Source of the DNA: Guyparkeria sp024636755 | GTDB lineage: Bacteria > Pseudomonadota > Gammaproteobacteria > Halothiobacillales > Halothiobacillaceae | DNA: 64,000 nucleotides | Reading direction: 5' to 3' | Assembly (NCBI RefSeq): GCF_044582135.1 | Contig: NZ_JBDODP010000013.1 | Coordinates: 19,315-83,314 of the forward strand | Shown here: positions 17,814 through 26,113 of the stretch, piece after piece | Layout of the letters: each line of letters opens with the position of its first letter | How positions within the stretch are numbered: the stretch's first letter is position 1 | The notes under the pieces: model-generated | What the model was told of the DNA's origin: nothing | What the model saw: only the letters and a program-made list of their open reading frames with translations | Database searches by the model: none | Made by a program: the position numbers and the translations under genes

Positions 17814-18568
17814 GCAATCGCCTCCCGGCGTAGTGGCCAGGTCGCCATGACCTCGCTGGATTCCGGCGTGAAACGCTCCAGGGCGACGCCATCACCCTCG
17901 AGCGAGACCAGCCAGCCGGCCTCGCCCCAGTCACCGATCACGACCCGGGGGCGACCGTCGGCCAGCCGGTGGATCGCTGGACGATGGGTGTGTCCGTGGA
18001 TCAGCCCGTCGGTGCCGGTCCGCTCGAGGATCTCGTCGACCGCCGCGACGTTGACGTCCATGATGTCCTCGGGCTTGCTCGACGAGGCCGTGCGGCTCTT
18101 GTTACGCAGATCCTCGGCGATCGCGATGCGCTCGGAAAGCGAGCGGGCGAGAAAATCACGCACGAAGCCCGGATCACGCAGCTGGGCCCGCATGGCCTGG
18201 TAGGCCGCATCATCGATGCAGAGCTCGTCGCCGTGGGTGAGTAGCCAGCGGCGCCCGCCCTGCTCGAGCACGGTCTGATCGGGCAGATGCGTGGCACCCA
18301 GCCGCTCGAGCAACTGGCGCCCGACGAGAAAATCCCGGTTGCCCGGCTGGAAGTACACCGTGGCCTTCAGGTCGGCAAAGCGCCCCAACCGCTCGGCAAT
18401 CGCCGGATCGATTGGCTGATCGTCACCGATCCAGTAGTCGAACAGGTCCCCGAGCACATAGACCGCCTCGGCATGCTCGGCGCGTTCGAAAAAGGTATCG
18501 AGCAGGGCCAGCGTGCGGGGCTCGGGTGTCGCCAGGTGCAGGTCAGCGATGATCAGCGTTTCGGCCAT
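17810..18568 (-). CDS. lpxH: UDP-2,3-diacylglucosamine diphosphatase LpxH
   Basis: This 252-residue calcineurin-like phosphoesterase of lipid A synthesis splits UDP-2,3-diacylglucosamine into lipid X and UMP. Metal-site motifs are all present: IADLHL, GDLFDYWIGDD, PGNRDFL, THGDELC and HGHTHRP. Length and motif order match LpxH rather than LpxI. It lies 49 bases after ppiB and is coupled to pgsA. Confidence 0.95.
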   Translation of the reverse strand: MAETLIIADLHLATPEPRTLALLDTFFERAEHAEAVYVLGDLFDYWIGDDQPIDPAIAERLGRFADLKATVYFQPGNRDFLVGRQLLERLGATHLPDQTVLEQGGRRWLLTHGDELCIDDAAYQAMRAQLRDPGFVRDFLARSLSERIAIAEDLRNKSRTASSSKPEDIMDVNVAAVDEILERTGTDGLIHGHTHRPAIHRLADGRPRVVIGDWGEAGWLVSLEGDGVALERFTPESSEVMATWPLRREAIA

Positions 18569-18617
18569 GACCGGGCACGTCTCCCAGGGTGATCAGTCGG
18601 GTGGTGAGTCGGGTCGA

Positions 18618-19130
18618 TCAGTCGATGCGCTCGGCCTTGTCGATCAGCACGTCGTCGACCGGCACGTCCTGGTGACCGTGGCGGGAGCCCGTCTGCAGCG
18701 TGGCCATCTTGTCGACCACGTCCATGCCGTTGACCACCTCACCAAACACGGCGTAGCCCCAGCCCTGCGGGGTCTCGGAGGAGAAATCGAGAAAGGCGTT
18801 GTCGGCCAGGTTGATGAAGAACTGGCTGGTGGCCGAATTCGGATCCGGGGTACGCGCCATCGACAGCATCCCGCGCTTGTTTTTCAGGCCGTTGTTGGCC
18901 TCGTTCTCGATCGGTGCGCGGGTGGGCTTTTGCTCCATTTCCGGCGTCAGACCGCCACCCTGGACGACGAAGCCCGGAATGACACGGTGGAAGATCGTGC
19001 CCGCGAAATGGCCCGCGTCGACATAGGCGAGAATGTTTTCCACCGTCTTGGGGGCCTTGTCGTCGTACAGGCCGATCTCGATCTCGCCCAGTCGCGTGGA
19101 GAAGCGGATCTTGCTATTGATGTCACTCAT
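18618..19130 (-). CDS. ppiB: Peptidyl-prolyl cis-trans isomerase, cyclophilin type
   Basis: The 170-residue cyclophilin has no signal peptide, so it is the cytoplasmic PpiB type. Visible core motifs are FAGTIFHRVIPGFVVQGGG, LSMARTPDPNSATSQFFIN and GYAVFGEVVNGMDVVD. It catalyses proline isomerisation in folding proteins. It is the first gene of the lpxH-pgsA-plsC run and is divergent from cysS, the order often seen in gammaproteobacteria. Confidence 0.95.
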   Translation of the reverse strand: MSDINSKIRFSTRLGEIEIGLYDDKAPKTVENILAYVDAGHFAGTIFHRVIPGFVVQGGGLTPEMEQKPTRAPIENEANNGLKNKRGMLSMARTPDPNSATSQFFINLADNAFLDFSSETPQGWGYAVFGEVVNGMDVVDKMATLQTGSRHGHQDVPVDDVLIDKAERID

Positions 19131-19168
19131 GCGTTTTATCTCGTCTGTGGGGCCGTTAAACTAACGCC

Positions 19169-19195
19169 TTTCCCGAAAGCTTAGCTTTCAGGAAA
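19169..19195. promoter_or_regulatory. Imperfect palindrome between divergent ppiB and cysS
   Basis: TTTCCCGAAAGC at 19169-19180 pairs with GCTTTCAGGAAA at 19184-19195 with one mismatch and a 3-base loop. It lies in the 122-base divergent intergenic region. It could be an operator for a dimeric regulator or a leader hairpin of cysS. There is no T-run, so a terminator is unlikely. Confidence 0.4.
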
Positions 19196-19252
19196 CACGT
19201 CATTTCCAATGCAGAACAGTCTAACGACCTTCGACCCGGAATCGTAGCCAAC

Positions 19253-20641
19253 ATGCTCACAATCTATGACACCGCCGCCCGCGCCAAGCGCGAGTTCACC
19301 CCGATCCGGCCCGGCCAGGTCGGGATCTACGTCTGCGGGATGACGGTCTACGATCGCTGCCACATCGGTCACGCCCGGGTGCTGGTCGTCTTCGACATGG
19401 TGGTGCGCTACCTCAAGGAGCGCGGCTTCGACGTCAACTACGTGCGCAACATCACCGACATCGACGACAAGATCATCGCCCGCGCCGCCGAAAACGCCGA
19501 GAGCATCGAGTCGCTGACCAATCGTTTCATCGAGCTGATGCACCGGGATGCCGAGGCACTGGGCTGCCTGCCGCCGACCTCGCAGCCACGCGCCACCGAG
19601 AACGTCGACGAGATGATCACGATGATCACGACACTGATCGAGCGCGGCAACGCCTATCGCGCCGACAACGGCGACGTCTATTTCGACGTCTCGACCTTCG
19701 CGCGCTACGGCACGCTCTCCGGGCGCGATCCGGAGGATCTGCGCGCCGGCGCCCGCGTGGCCGTCGACGAGGCCAAGGACGATCCGCTCGACTTCGTGCT
19801 GTGGAAGCACGCCAAGCCCGGCGAGCCGAAGTGGGAGGCGCCCTTCGGCCCGGGTCGGCCCGGCTGGCACATCGAATGCTCGGCAATGTCCACCGAGTCG
19901 CTGGGCACCACCTTCGATATCCACGGTGGCGGCCATGACCTGATGTTCCCGCACCACGAGAACGAGATCGCGCAGAGCGAATGCGCCACCGGCTGCCACT
20001 TCGTCAACTACTGGATGCATAACGGCTTCGTCCGGGTCGACGACGAGAAGATGTCCAAGTCGCTGGGCAACTTCTTCACCATCGAGGACGTGACCCAGCG
20101 CTATCACCCCGAGGTGGTCCGCCTGTTCATTCTCTCGAGCCACTACCGCAGCCCGCTCAACTACTCGGACCACCATCTGGATGCCGCCCAGGCCAGCCTG
20201 TCGCGCTGGTACAGCGCCCTGAAGAAAGTGCCGGCCAACGTCGAGCCGATCACCGAGGTGATGGACGCCTTCCATGACGCCATGGACGACGACTTCAACA
20301 CGCCCAAGGCCATCGCCCTGATTCACGAGCAACTGCACCTGGTGCACAAGATCGGCGAATCCGACAAGGAAGCCGCGGCCCCGCATGCGGCCACGATCAA
20401 CGCCATGGGCGCGATCCTGAACCTGGGTCAACTTGATCCGGATGCCTTCCTCCACTGGAGTGCGGAAGGCGATCGCGAGGACACCTTCGACGATGCCGAC
20501 ATCAACCAGTTGATCGCCCAGCGCGCCGAGGCCCGGGCCTCCCACAACTTCGAGGAATCCGATCGCATCCGCGACCTGTTGCTCGACAACGGCGTCACCC
20601 TCGAAGATGGTCCGCAGGGCACGACCTGGCGCCGGCAATAA
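19253..20641 (+). CDS. cysS: Cysteinyl-tRNA synthetase
   Basis: The 462-residue class I aminoacyl-tRNA synthetase has the HIGH motif (CHIGHAR, residues 37-40) and KMSKSLGN (Lys266). Cys28 and the later GWHIECSAMS and HHENEIAQSE segments contribute the catalytic zinc site. It charges tRNA-Cys. Length is typical of bacterial CysS. Confidence 0.98.
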   Translation: MLTIYDTAARAKREFTPIRPGQVGIYVCGMTVYDRCHIGHARVLVVFDMVVRYLKERGFDVNYVRNITDIDDKIIARAAENAESIESLTNRFIELMHRDAEALGCLPPTSQPRATENVDEMITMITTLIERGNAYRADNGDVYFDVSTFARYGTLSGRDPEDLRAGARVAVDEAKDDPLDFVLWKHAKPGEPKWEAPFGPGRPGWHIECSAMSTESLGTTFDIHGGGHDLMFPHHENEIAQSECATGCHFVNYWMHNGFVRVDDEKMSKSLGNFFTIEDVTQRYHPEVVRLFILSSHYRSPLNYSDHHLDAAQASLSRWYSALKKVPANVEPITEVMDAFHDAMDDDFNTPKAIALIHEQLHLVHKIGESDKEAAAPHAATINAMGAILNLGQLDPDAFLHWSAEGDREDTFDDADINQLIAQRAEARASHNFEESDRIRDLLLDNGVTLEDGPQGTTWRRQ

Positions 20642-20720
20642 GCCATTGCCAATCACGGCTTACCGGACAACACTTGTGTTTTCCCGGTCAATCAATAGCT
20701 TAAACACACCTATTCATTCA

Positions 20721-20742
20721 CGGTCGTCCCTCGCGACGACCG
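20721..20742 (+). promoter_or_regulatory. Hairpin in the leader of the DHH phosphoesterase gene
   Basis: CGGTCGTC (20721-20728) pairs perfectly with GACGACCG (20735-20742) around a 6-base loop, ending 16 bases before the ATG. It has no T-run and so is probably an mRNA leader structure close to the ribosome binding region rather than a terminator of cysS. Confidence 0.35.
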
Positions 20743-20758
20743 CTGTCAGCGAGCATCC

Positions 20759-21832
20759 ATGAGTACACCGACTATCATCCGTCCCGAAGGCTGGCTGTAT
20801 CACGTGTCGCACACCGACCTTGACGGCTACGGCGCTCAGTACATGGTCGATCAGACCGACCAGCGCTGCCATTTCGTCAACGCCGATTACCGCGACATCA
20901 ACAACGCCATCGACGACATCGTCGCGCGCATCCTCAAGGCCGGTGAGCCGGCGGGGCTGCTGATCACCGACCTCAACCTGACGTTGGATCAGGCCAAGGC
21001 GCTCGACAAGCGGATCACGAAGATGAAGGTGCCGGTCGAGCTGCAATTGCTCGATCACCACGCCACCGGCGCCGACTGTGCCGAGGCCTTCGACTGGTAC
21101 TACCTCGACACCGATCGCTGCGCGAGCCTGCTGACCTTCGAGGCGGTGGCCGATCACCTCGACCCGGTCCAACGCGACCTGATGCGCCAGCGCGCCGAGT
21201 TCATCGACGTGGGTGACCGCTGGCTACGCGACCACGACAATTTCCGCCGGGCGATCTACCTGATCGGCCTGGTCATGCAAGACGATCACCTCGCCCCGCC
21301 GCTCAAGGATTTAAAGCGCGCCTACCGCTTCCACGTGATGGAGGCGTTCTTCCGTTCCCACGAGTCCGGCGAGACGCTGGAGGCGTTCGAGCGCCAGCTA
21401 TTCGACGCCCGCAAGAGCTTCCTCAAGGGGCGGGTGGAAAAACGCATCTTCAACGACGAGAACCTGCCGCTCAACGACAAGTTCCACATGCTCTCGGCCT
21501 CGGTACTCGACGAGGATTTCGTCCCGGTACTCGAGATCGAAGGCGTGCGTACCGGCGTGTTCTTCAACTGGCCGCACGATGTCTGGCGTGGCGTGATCAT
21601 GGACATGATGGAAGTGCGCGGTCAGATCGACATGGCAATGGGCATACGCGGCAATGGCCGCCTCTCACTGCGCGCCAACCCCGGCGTGAACGCCGGTGAG
21701 ATTTCCGCACGCTACTTTGGCGGTGGCGGTCATCCCGGTGCGGCCGGCGGTGAGCTCAAGGACAACCGTCTGCGCGATCTCGCCCACGCGGTCAGCGCCA
21801 TCCAGAAGACCCTCGCCGCCGGCGATCGATGA
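20759..21832 (+). CDS. DHH/DHHA1 family phosphoesterase
   Basis: The 357-residue protein shows an N-terminal DHH domain: SHTDLDGYGAQY, NADYRD, LITDLNL and the defining LDHHATG. A C-terminal DHHA1-type domain ends in RYFGGGGHPGAAGG. These are two-metal phosphoesterases related to NrnA/GdpP-type enzymes that act on short oligonucleotides, pAp or cyclic dinucleotides. The substrate cannot be read from the sequence. The stop overlaps the greB ATG. Confidence 0.88.
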   Translation: MSTPTIIRPEGWLYHVSHTDLDGYGAQYMVDQTDQRCHFVNADYRDINNAIDDIVARILKAGEPAGLLITDLNLTLDQAKALDKRITKMKVPVELQLLDHHATGADCAEAFDWYYLDTDRCASLLTFEAVADHLDPVQRDLMRQRAEFIDVGDRWLRDHDNFRRAIYLIGLVMQDDHLAPPLKDLKRAYRFHVMEAFFRSHESGETLEAFERQLFDARKSFLKGRVEKRIFNDENLPLNDKFHMLSASVLDEDFVPVLEIEGVRTGVFFNWPHDVWRGVIMDMMEVRGQIDMAMGIRGNGRLSLRANPGVNAGEISARYFGGGGHPGAAGGELKDNRLRDLAHAVSAIQKTLAAGDR

Positions 21833-22308
21833 GCACGCCGATCATCACCCGGCCCGGCTTCAAGGCCCTCGAGGCCGAGCTGGATCGGCTCTGGCGCGTC
21901 GAACGACGCGAGGTCGTGCAGGCGGTTTCCGAGGCCGCCGCGCTGGGTGATCGATCGGAGAACGCCGAGTACATCTACGGCAAGAAGCGGCTGCGCGAGA
22001 TTGACCGTCGCATCCGCTACCTGCAAAAGCGCCTGCCGAACCTCAAGGTCGTCGACCGCGTACCCGACGACACCGACAAGGTCTACTTCGCCGCCTACGT
22101 CGAGATGGAATGCGAGAGCCAGGCACTCGAACGCACCCTGCGCCTGGTCGGGCCGGACGAACTCGACCCGTCGCGCGGCTGGATCAGCATCGACTCTCCG
22201 GTGGCCCGCAAGCTGATCGGCCGTCGCCCCGGCGACGTGGTGCGGCTGCCGGCCGGCGAAGACAAGGGTCAACTGCCCTGGGAAATCGTCGATATCCGTT
22301 ACCAGTAA
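21829..22308 (+). CDS. greB: Transcription elongation factor GreB
   Basis: The 159-residue protein has the Gre N-terminal coiled coil, including GDRSENAEYIYGKKRLREID (acidic tip plus the basic patch that distinguishes GreB), and a C-terminal FKBP-like domain ending GQLPWEIVDIRY. It rescues backtracked RNA polymerase by stimulating transcript cleavage. It is coupled to the upstream DHH gene by an ATGA overlap. Confidence 0.93.
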   Translation: MSTPIITRPGFKALEAELDRLWRVERREVVQAVSEAAALGDRSENAEYIYGKKRLREIDRRIRYLQKRLPNLKVVDRVPDDTDKVYFAAYVEMECESQALERTLRLVGPDELDPSRGWISIDSPVARKLIGRRPGDVVRLPAGEDKGQLPWEIVDIRYQ

Positions 22309-22497
22309 GGCGTACCCCACGGCACAGGCCCAATGCAAACTGGACATATGGACGTCCATGTCACCATTGGCAAAACAATCCGCGTTTCTCTCGGCTTGTC
22401 CCGCTCAACGGTGCCGATGTGACGCGGCCGGCCGCTCGTGCCGCGGATTGCGATCACTAACGGCCACTGGCCGCCCATTCACACGACGCTGAGCTTA

Positions 22498-23763
22498 ATG
22501 GCCACCATGCACGATCTCGACTACTTGAGGCTGCTTCAGGCCGCCGTGGAACAGTCGTTTGACGCGGTGGTGATCACCACCGCAGAGCTCGATCGCCCCG
22601 GCCCGGAAATCGTCTACGCCAACCCGGCCTTCCTGTCGATGACCGGCTACCCGCTCGAGGAGATACTCGGCCAGACGCCGCACCTGTTCCAGGGCAAGGC
22701 CACCAGCCGTCCGATGCTCGATCGACTGCGCGCGGCGTTGGAGGCGGGCAAGGGTTTCTCGGCGCAAACCGTCAATTATCGCAAGGACGGGACGCCCTAC
22801 GACGTCGAATGGAGCATTTCGCCGGTGCGCGACGAGGCCGGCGGCATCACTCACTTCGTCTCGGTCCAGCGTGACATCACGGCGGAGACCCGCGAGCACG
22901 AGCGCGGTCAGATGCTCGTTTATGCGCTCGATGCCAGCAGTGACAGCGTGGTGATCACCGATCGGGACAACCGCATTCTTGACGTCAATAGCGCATTCGA
23001 GAAGCACATCGGCTATAGCCGCAAGGAAGTACGCGGCAAGAATCCCAGCGTTCTCCAGTCCGGCCTGCATGACCGCAGCTTCTATCAACGCATGTGGGAC
23101 ACCCTCGACCAGGGTAATGTCTTCCGGGACACGTTCATCGACCGGCAGAAGAACGGCCAACTACTCCACATGGAAGAGACGATCACGCCGGTCAGGAACG
23201 AGCATGGCGAATTGACCGGTTACGTCTCCATCGGCAAGGACATCACGGAGCGTGTCAACGCGGAAAACGAGCTCAAACGTCTTGCCACCACCGACATGCT
23301 CACCGGGCTGATCAACCGGATGCATTTCGAGAAAATCCTCAGCCACGAGCATGACCGGGTGCGGCGTTACGGCCACCCGGCCGCCCTGATCATGATCGAT
23401 ATCGATCATTTCAAGCAGATCAACGACGATTTCGGTCATCCCATCGGAGACGCCGTGCTGACGCGTTTCGCTCGCCTGATCAGCGAGCATATTCGTGCCA
23501 CGGACAGCTTTGCTCGCTGGGGCGGCGAGGAGTTCATGCTGATCACGCCGGACACCGATGAACCCGCCGCGAGGGCATTGGCCGAGAAACTGCGGCGGCT
23601 GGTCCACGACACCGACTTCCCCGAAATTGGGCATGTCACGGCAAGTTTCGGTGTCGTCCCGTTAGCGGAGGATGCAACGCCGGAGCAAACGGTGCACCGG
23701 GTCGATCAGCGACTCTATGCGGCCAAGCAACAGGGGCGCGATCGAGTGGTCGGCGACGACTAG
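22498..23763 (+). CDS. Diguanylate cyclase with two PAS domains
   Basis: The roughly 421-residue soluble protein has PAS1 (about residues 10-115, with YANPAFLSMTGYPLEEILGQ), PAS2 (about 130-245, with DVNSAFEKHIGYSRKEVRG) and a GGDEF domain. The active site is RWGGEEF (342-346), and an allosteric RxxD site, RATD, lies five residues before it (333-336). It should make cyclic di-GMP with product inhibition. PAS1 resembles a LOV domain but has TPHLFQG where LOV has the photoactive cysteine. Start ATG 22498 is preferred to GTG 22438; ATG 22507 is also possible. Confidence 0.9.
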   Translation: MATMHDLDYLRLLQAAVEQSFDAVVITTAELDRPGPEIVYANPAFLSMTGYPLEEILGQTPHLFQGKATSRPMLDRLRAALEAGKGFSAQTVNYRKDGTPYDVEWSISPVRDEAGGITHFVSVQRDITAETREHERGQMLVYALDASSDSVVITDRDNRILDVNSAFEKHIGYSRKEVRGKNPSVLQSGLHDRSFYQRMWDTLDQGNVFRDTFIDRQKNGQLLHMEETITPVRNEHGELTGYVSIGKDITERVNAENELKRLATTDMLTGLINRMHFEKILSHEHDRVRRYGHPAALIMIDIDHFKQINDDFGHPIGDAVLTRFARLISEHIRATDSFARWGGEEFMLITPDTDEPAARALAEKLRRLVHDTDFPEIGHVTASFGVVPLAEDATPEQTVHRVDQRLYAAKQQGRDRVVGDD

Positions 23764-23777
23764 CCCGTCACTGTCCT

Positions 23778-24122
23778 CTAGCTCTTCTCAAAGGCCTCTA
23801 CTGCATCGTGCACCTCGGCGATGTCGGTGATCGCCGGGCCGCCGTCCATGAGGATGGCGACCTTGCACGCCTCGATGATCTCGGGATGGGGCCCTCCTGC
23901 CTTGAGCCCCTTCTGCACGTGGATACCGATGCAATACTTGCCGCGTACGGTGATCGCCATGCCCAGGGCGCTGAGGTCCTTGACGTCGTCCCCCAGCACC
24001 TTCTCCATAAAGCCGCTGCACGCCTGCATGGTCTCGCCGGCCTCGGCCTTCATCCAGCCCTTGCCGGCCTGGGCATCGTGCATTGCCTCGGTCATCCCGT
24101 TGCTCAGTTCGCGGTCTTGCAT
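23778..24122 (-). CDS. Carboxymuconolactone decarboxylase family protein
   Basis: This 114-residue all-alpha protein of the CMD/AhpD family has ALGMAITVRGKYCIGIHVQKGLKAG. The typical redox CxxC is replaced by CIGIH (Cys-x3-His), the form seen in CMD-type members, and EACKVAILMDGGPA follows. It may act as a peroxidase-like or lactone-decarboxylating enzyme; the substrate is unknown. The start could be ATG 24122 or ATG 24095. It converges on the diguanylate cyclase, leaving only 14 bases between stops. Confidence 0.8.
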   Translation of the reverse strand: MQDRELSNGMTEAMHDAQAGKGWMKAEAGETMQACSGFMEKVLGDDVKDLSALGMAITVRGKYCIGIHVQKGLKAGGPHPEIIEACKVAILMDGGPAITDIAEVHDAVEAFEKS

Positions 24123-24210
24123 CGAATTGCCGTTTTGATCGAATCGTCATGAGCATCGACCATAATGAACCCGGCCAAGAGCTCATTCACTCCTGTCAGG
24201 AACTGTTCAC

Positions 24211-25107
24211 GTGATCGAAACACTGCGCAATCGCTTCGCCCTGCCCGGGGTCCACTTCCATCAACATGGCCGGCTTGTCGTGATGGAACTGACAAATTCG
24301 CAGGGCAGTGCATCGATCACGACGATGGGCGCGACGGTGCTCGGTTACACACCTCAAGGCGGTGACGAGTTGATATGGGTCAGCGAGACGGCCCATTTCG
24401 ATGGCACTCGTCCGGTGCGCGGCGGCATTCCGATCTGCTGGCCATGGTTCGGGGCCCATCCGAACGATTCCGCGCAGAAGGCGCATGGCTTCGCACGACA
24501 CCTGCCGTGGGAGATCGAATCGGTGACGGTCGAGGACGACATCACTCGGGCCATCCTGCGGCTGCAAGCCGACGAGGCCACCCGTCGCATCTGGCCCCAC
24601 GACTTCGTCCTCACCCTCACGGTGACCCTCGGGGAGACGCTGCGCCTCGACCTGACCGCGGAAAACCGTGATGACGAGACCTGGCAACTCTCGGAGGCGC
24701 TGCATAGCTATTTCCGCGTCACGGATGCCCGCGACATTGCCATCGAGGGCCTGGAGGGATTGAACTACTGGGACAAGCAGCAAGGCGGCATCCGCGGAAT
24801 CCAATCGACTCTCTTGCGGGCTCGCCCGCCGATCGACCGGGTGTTCTTCGATCACCAGGGCAAGGCCGTAATCGAGGATCATGCCCGGCGGATCGTCGTC
24901 GAAAAGGCCGGGAGCGCCACCACGGTGGTCTGGAACCCGGGCCCTGAGGGAGTGCGTGCCTTTGACGACATGTCCGATGATGCCTGGCGCGAGATGCTCT
25001 GCGTGGAAACGGCGAACGCCATCGATAACGGCTACGCGCTTCGCCCCGGCGAGCGACATACCTTGTCCGCCACGATTCGAACCGAGAAGATCCTCGCCCG
25101 CAGGTGA
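24211..25107 (+). CDS. D-hexose-6-phosphate mutarotase (YeaD type)
   Basis: The 298-residue aldose-1-epimerase family protein has VRGGIPICWPWFGAHP, QKAHGFARHLPWEIES and the late HSYFRVTDARD and VWNPGPEGVRAFDDM segments, which fit the YeaD/YMR099c branch acting on glucose-6-phosphate anomers. The start is GTG 24211, with AGGAAC at 24198-24203. It is divergent from the CMD-family gene. Confidence 0.9.
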   Translation: MIETLRNRFALPGVHFHQHGRLVVMELTNSQGSASITTMGATVLGYTPQGGDELIWVSETAHFDGTRPVRGGIPICWPWFGAHPNDSAQKAHGFARHLPWEIESVTVEDDITRAILRLQADEATRRIWPHDFVLTLTVTLGETLRLDLTAENRDDETWQLSEALHSYFRVTDARDIAIEGLEGLNYWDKQQGGIRGIQSTLLRARPPIDRVFFDHQGKAVIEDHARRIVVEKAGSATTVVWNPGPEGVRAFDDMSDDAWREMLCVETANAIDNGYALRPGERHTLSATIRTEKILARR

Positions 25108-25572
25108 CGTCGGCGTCGCCCCCGCTGCTCGACTCGCCATGCGGTTGGTTCCCAGGGGCCGGCAGGGGCAAGGCCCAACCTCGATTGCAAGGGACTTGTC
25201 GGCTGGAACGTCAGCTCCGCGAAGCCCCGGCTCGAACGGCAGCGCCCCGCATGCGTTCGGCTGTTGCACCGGTGTCACGTCGCCAGCGGCGCCATGCTCG
25301 TCGCGTCCTGAACACGGAAATTGACCACACCAAAGCCGTATAGACCACTTTTTGCCTGCCAACACGGCAAAAATTGCGATCTGATTGCTCTGAATCGATA
25401 CGTTTGGGCGACTCGTTGCGAAAATACACAGCGCCGGGAAAAAGTGGGCATATGTCCGGTACGTCGTTAAAAACGCCTCCTTCATCTGCCTCTGTCTAGA
25501 TTCAAAATCGTTACTGAGCAGGAAGAAGCGACTGTTTTGCAAAAAAACTATGGCTTATCGAGCAGAACGCGG
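25108..25572. other. Non-coding stretch upstream of the cold-shock gene
   Basis: There is no credible gene. The first half (to about 25320) is GC-rich like the genome. From about 25320 the composition becomes AT-rich, with A-runs at about 25365-25376 and 25541-25551. This is consistent with a promoter-proximal region for the cspA-like gene at 25793. Open frames here on the minus strand lack family resemblance and are treated as chance. Confidence 0.5.
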
Positions 25573-25792
25573 GATAATGCGTTCCGGGAAAACGAAACAG
25601 CGTTTCCCCGAGAGGATTCAGTTTAAGGACTCCTCAATTGCACCAGGCTCGAACCCCGCAGGACCACAGATTGAATTATCCAGTTTGTATGACCCGCTAC
25701 GATTTGCAGTTCTCTGACGCTTTTGCAGTCCTTCAGCACCCCTCGTTTTTCATTCAATTTTATGCATATGCATAGCATCAGAGGTATCCATC
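25573..25792 (+). promoter_or_regulatory. Probable promoter and long structured leader of the cold-shock gene
   Basis: A -10-like GATAAT is at 25573-25578, with no convincing -35. Just downstream, CGGGAAAACG (25585-25594) pairs with CGTTTCCCCG (25601-25610) in a 10-bp stem with one mismatch. About 180 bases of leader follow, ending with a perfect 14-base palindrome TATGCATATGCATA (25761-25774) and a GAGG ribosome binding site (25781-25784). Long leaders that refold with temperature are established for E. coli cspA; the same role here is inferred. Confidence 0.5.
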
Positions 25793-25993
25793 ATGGCTAC
25801 AGGCACCGTTAAATGGTTTAGTGACGAGAAAGGCTTTGGCTTTATCGCTCCTTCAGACGGCTCCAAGGACGTTTTCGTCCATCACAGCGCCATTCAGGGC
25901 GGCGGCTTCAAGTCGCTGGCCGAAGGCCAGACCGTCACCTTCGAAGTCGAGCAAGGCCAGAAGGGTCCGGCCGCGGTAAACGTCCAGATCTAA
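25793..25993 (+). CDS. Cold-shock protein, CspA family
   Basis: The 66-residue single cold-shock domain has the RNA-binding motifs KGFGFI (RNP1) and VFVHHSAI (RNP2), preceded by the invariant GTVKWFSDE start. It binds single-stranded RNA or DNA as a chaperone. GAGG lies 8 bases before the ATG. The stop codon sits in the loop of a perfect 8-bp inverted repeat (GTCCAGAT-cta-ATCTGGAC, 25982-26000), and a strong terminator follows. This paralogue may be cold-induced or constitutive; the long leader favours post-transcriptional control. Confidence 0.96.
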   Translation: MATGTVKWFSDEKGFGFIAPSDGSKDVFVHHSAIQGGGFKSLAEGQTVTFEVEQGQKGPAAVNVQI

Positions 25994-26017
25994 TCTGGAC
26001 CCAACCCGGTCGACAGC

Positions 26018-26045
26018 AAAACCCCGCCTAGTGCGGGGTTTTTTC
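26018..26045 (+). terminator. Rho-independent terminator after the cold-shock gene
   Basis: AAAACCCCGC pairs with GCGGGGTTTT around a short CTAGT loop, followed by a run of T residues at 26039-26044. It ends the cspA-like transcript about 70 bases before the MFS gene. Confidence 0.9.
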
Positions 26046-26113
26046 GTTGTCCGGTGCAAAATTCTGGCGGTGCCGACCGCCGCAACCAACGGCCTGCCGT
26101 TACGATACCGCCC

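Noticed and set aside
19181..20656. 491-codon open frame antisense to cysS
   Set aside because: Composition artefact of the cysS reading frame; the residue mix (Val/Gly/His/Asp-rich with no domain) is typical of such shadows.
22570..22720. LOV photoreceptor domain in the diguanylate cyclase
   Set aside because: The spacing resembles LOV, but the flavin-adduct cysteine is missing (TPHLFQG in place of NCRFLQG), so it is treated as an ordinary PAS domain.
24196..25542. 448-codon minus-strand frame across the epimerase gene and the cspA upstream region
   Set aside because: Overlaps the whole epimerase gene in antisense, and the non-overlapping part has no family resemblance.
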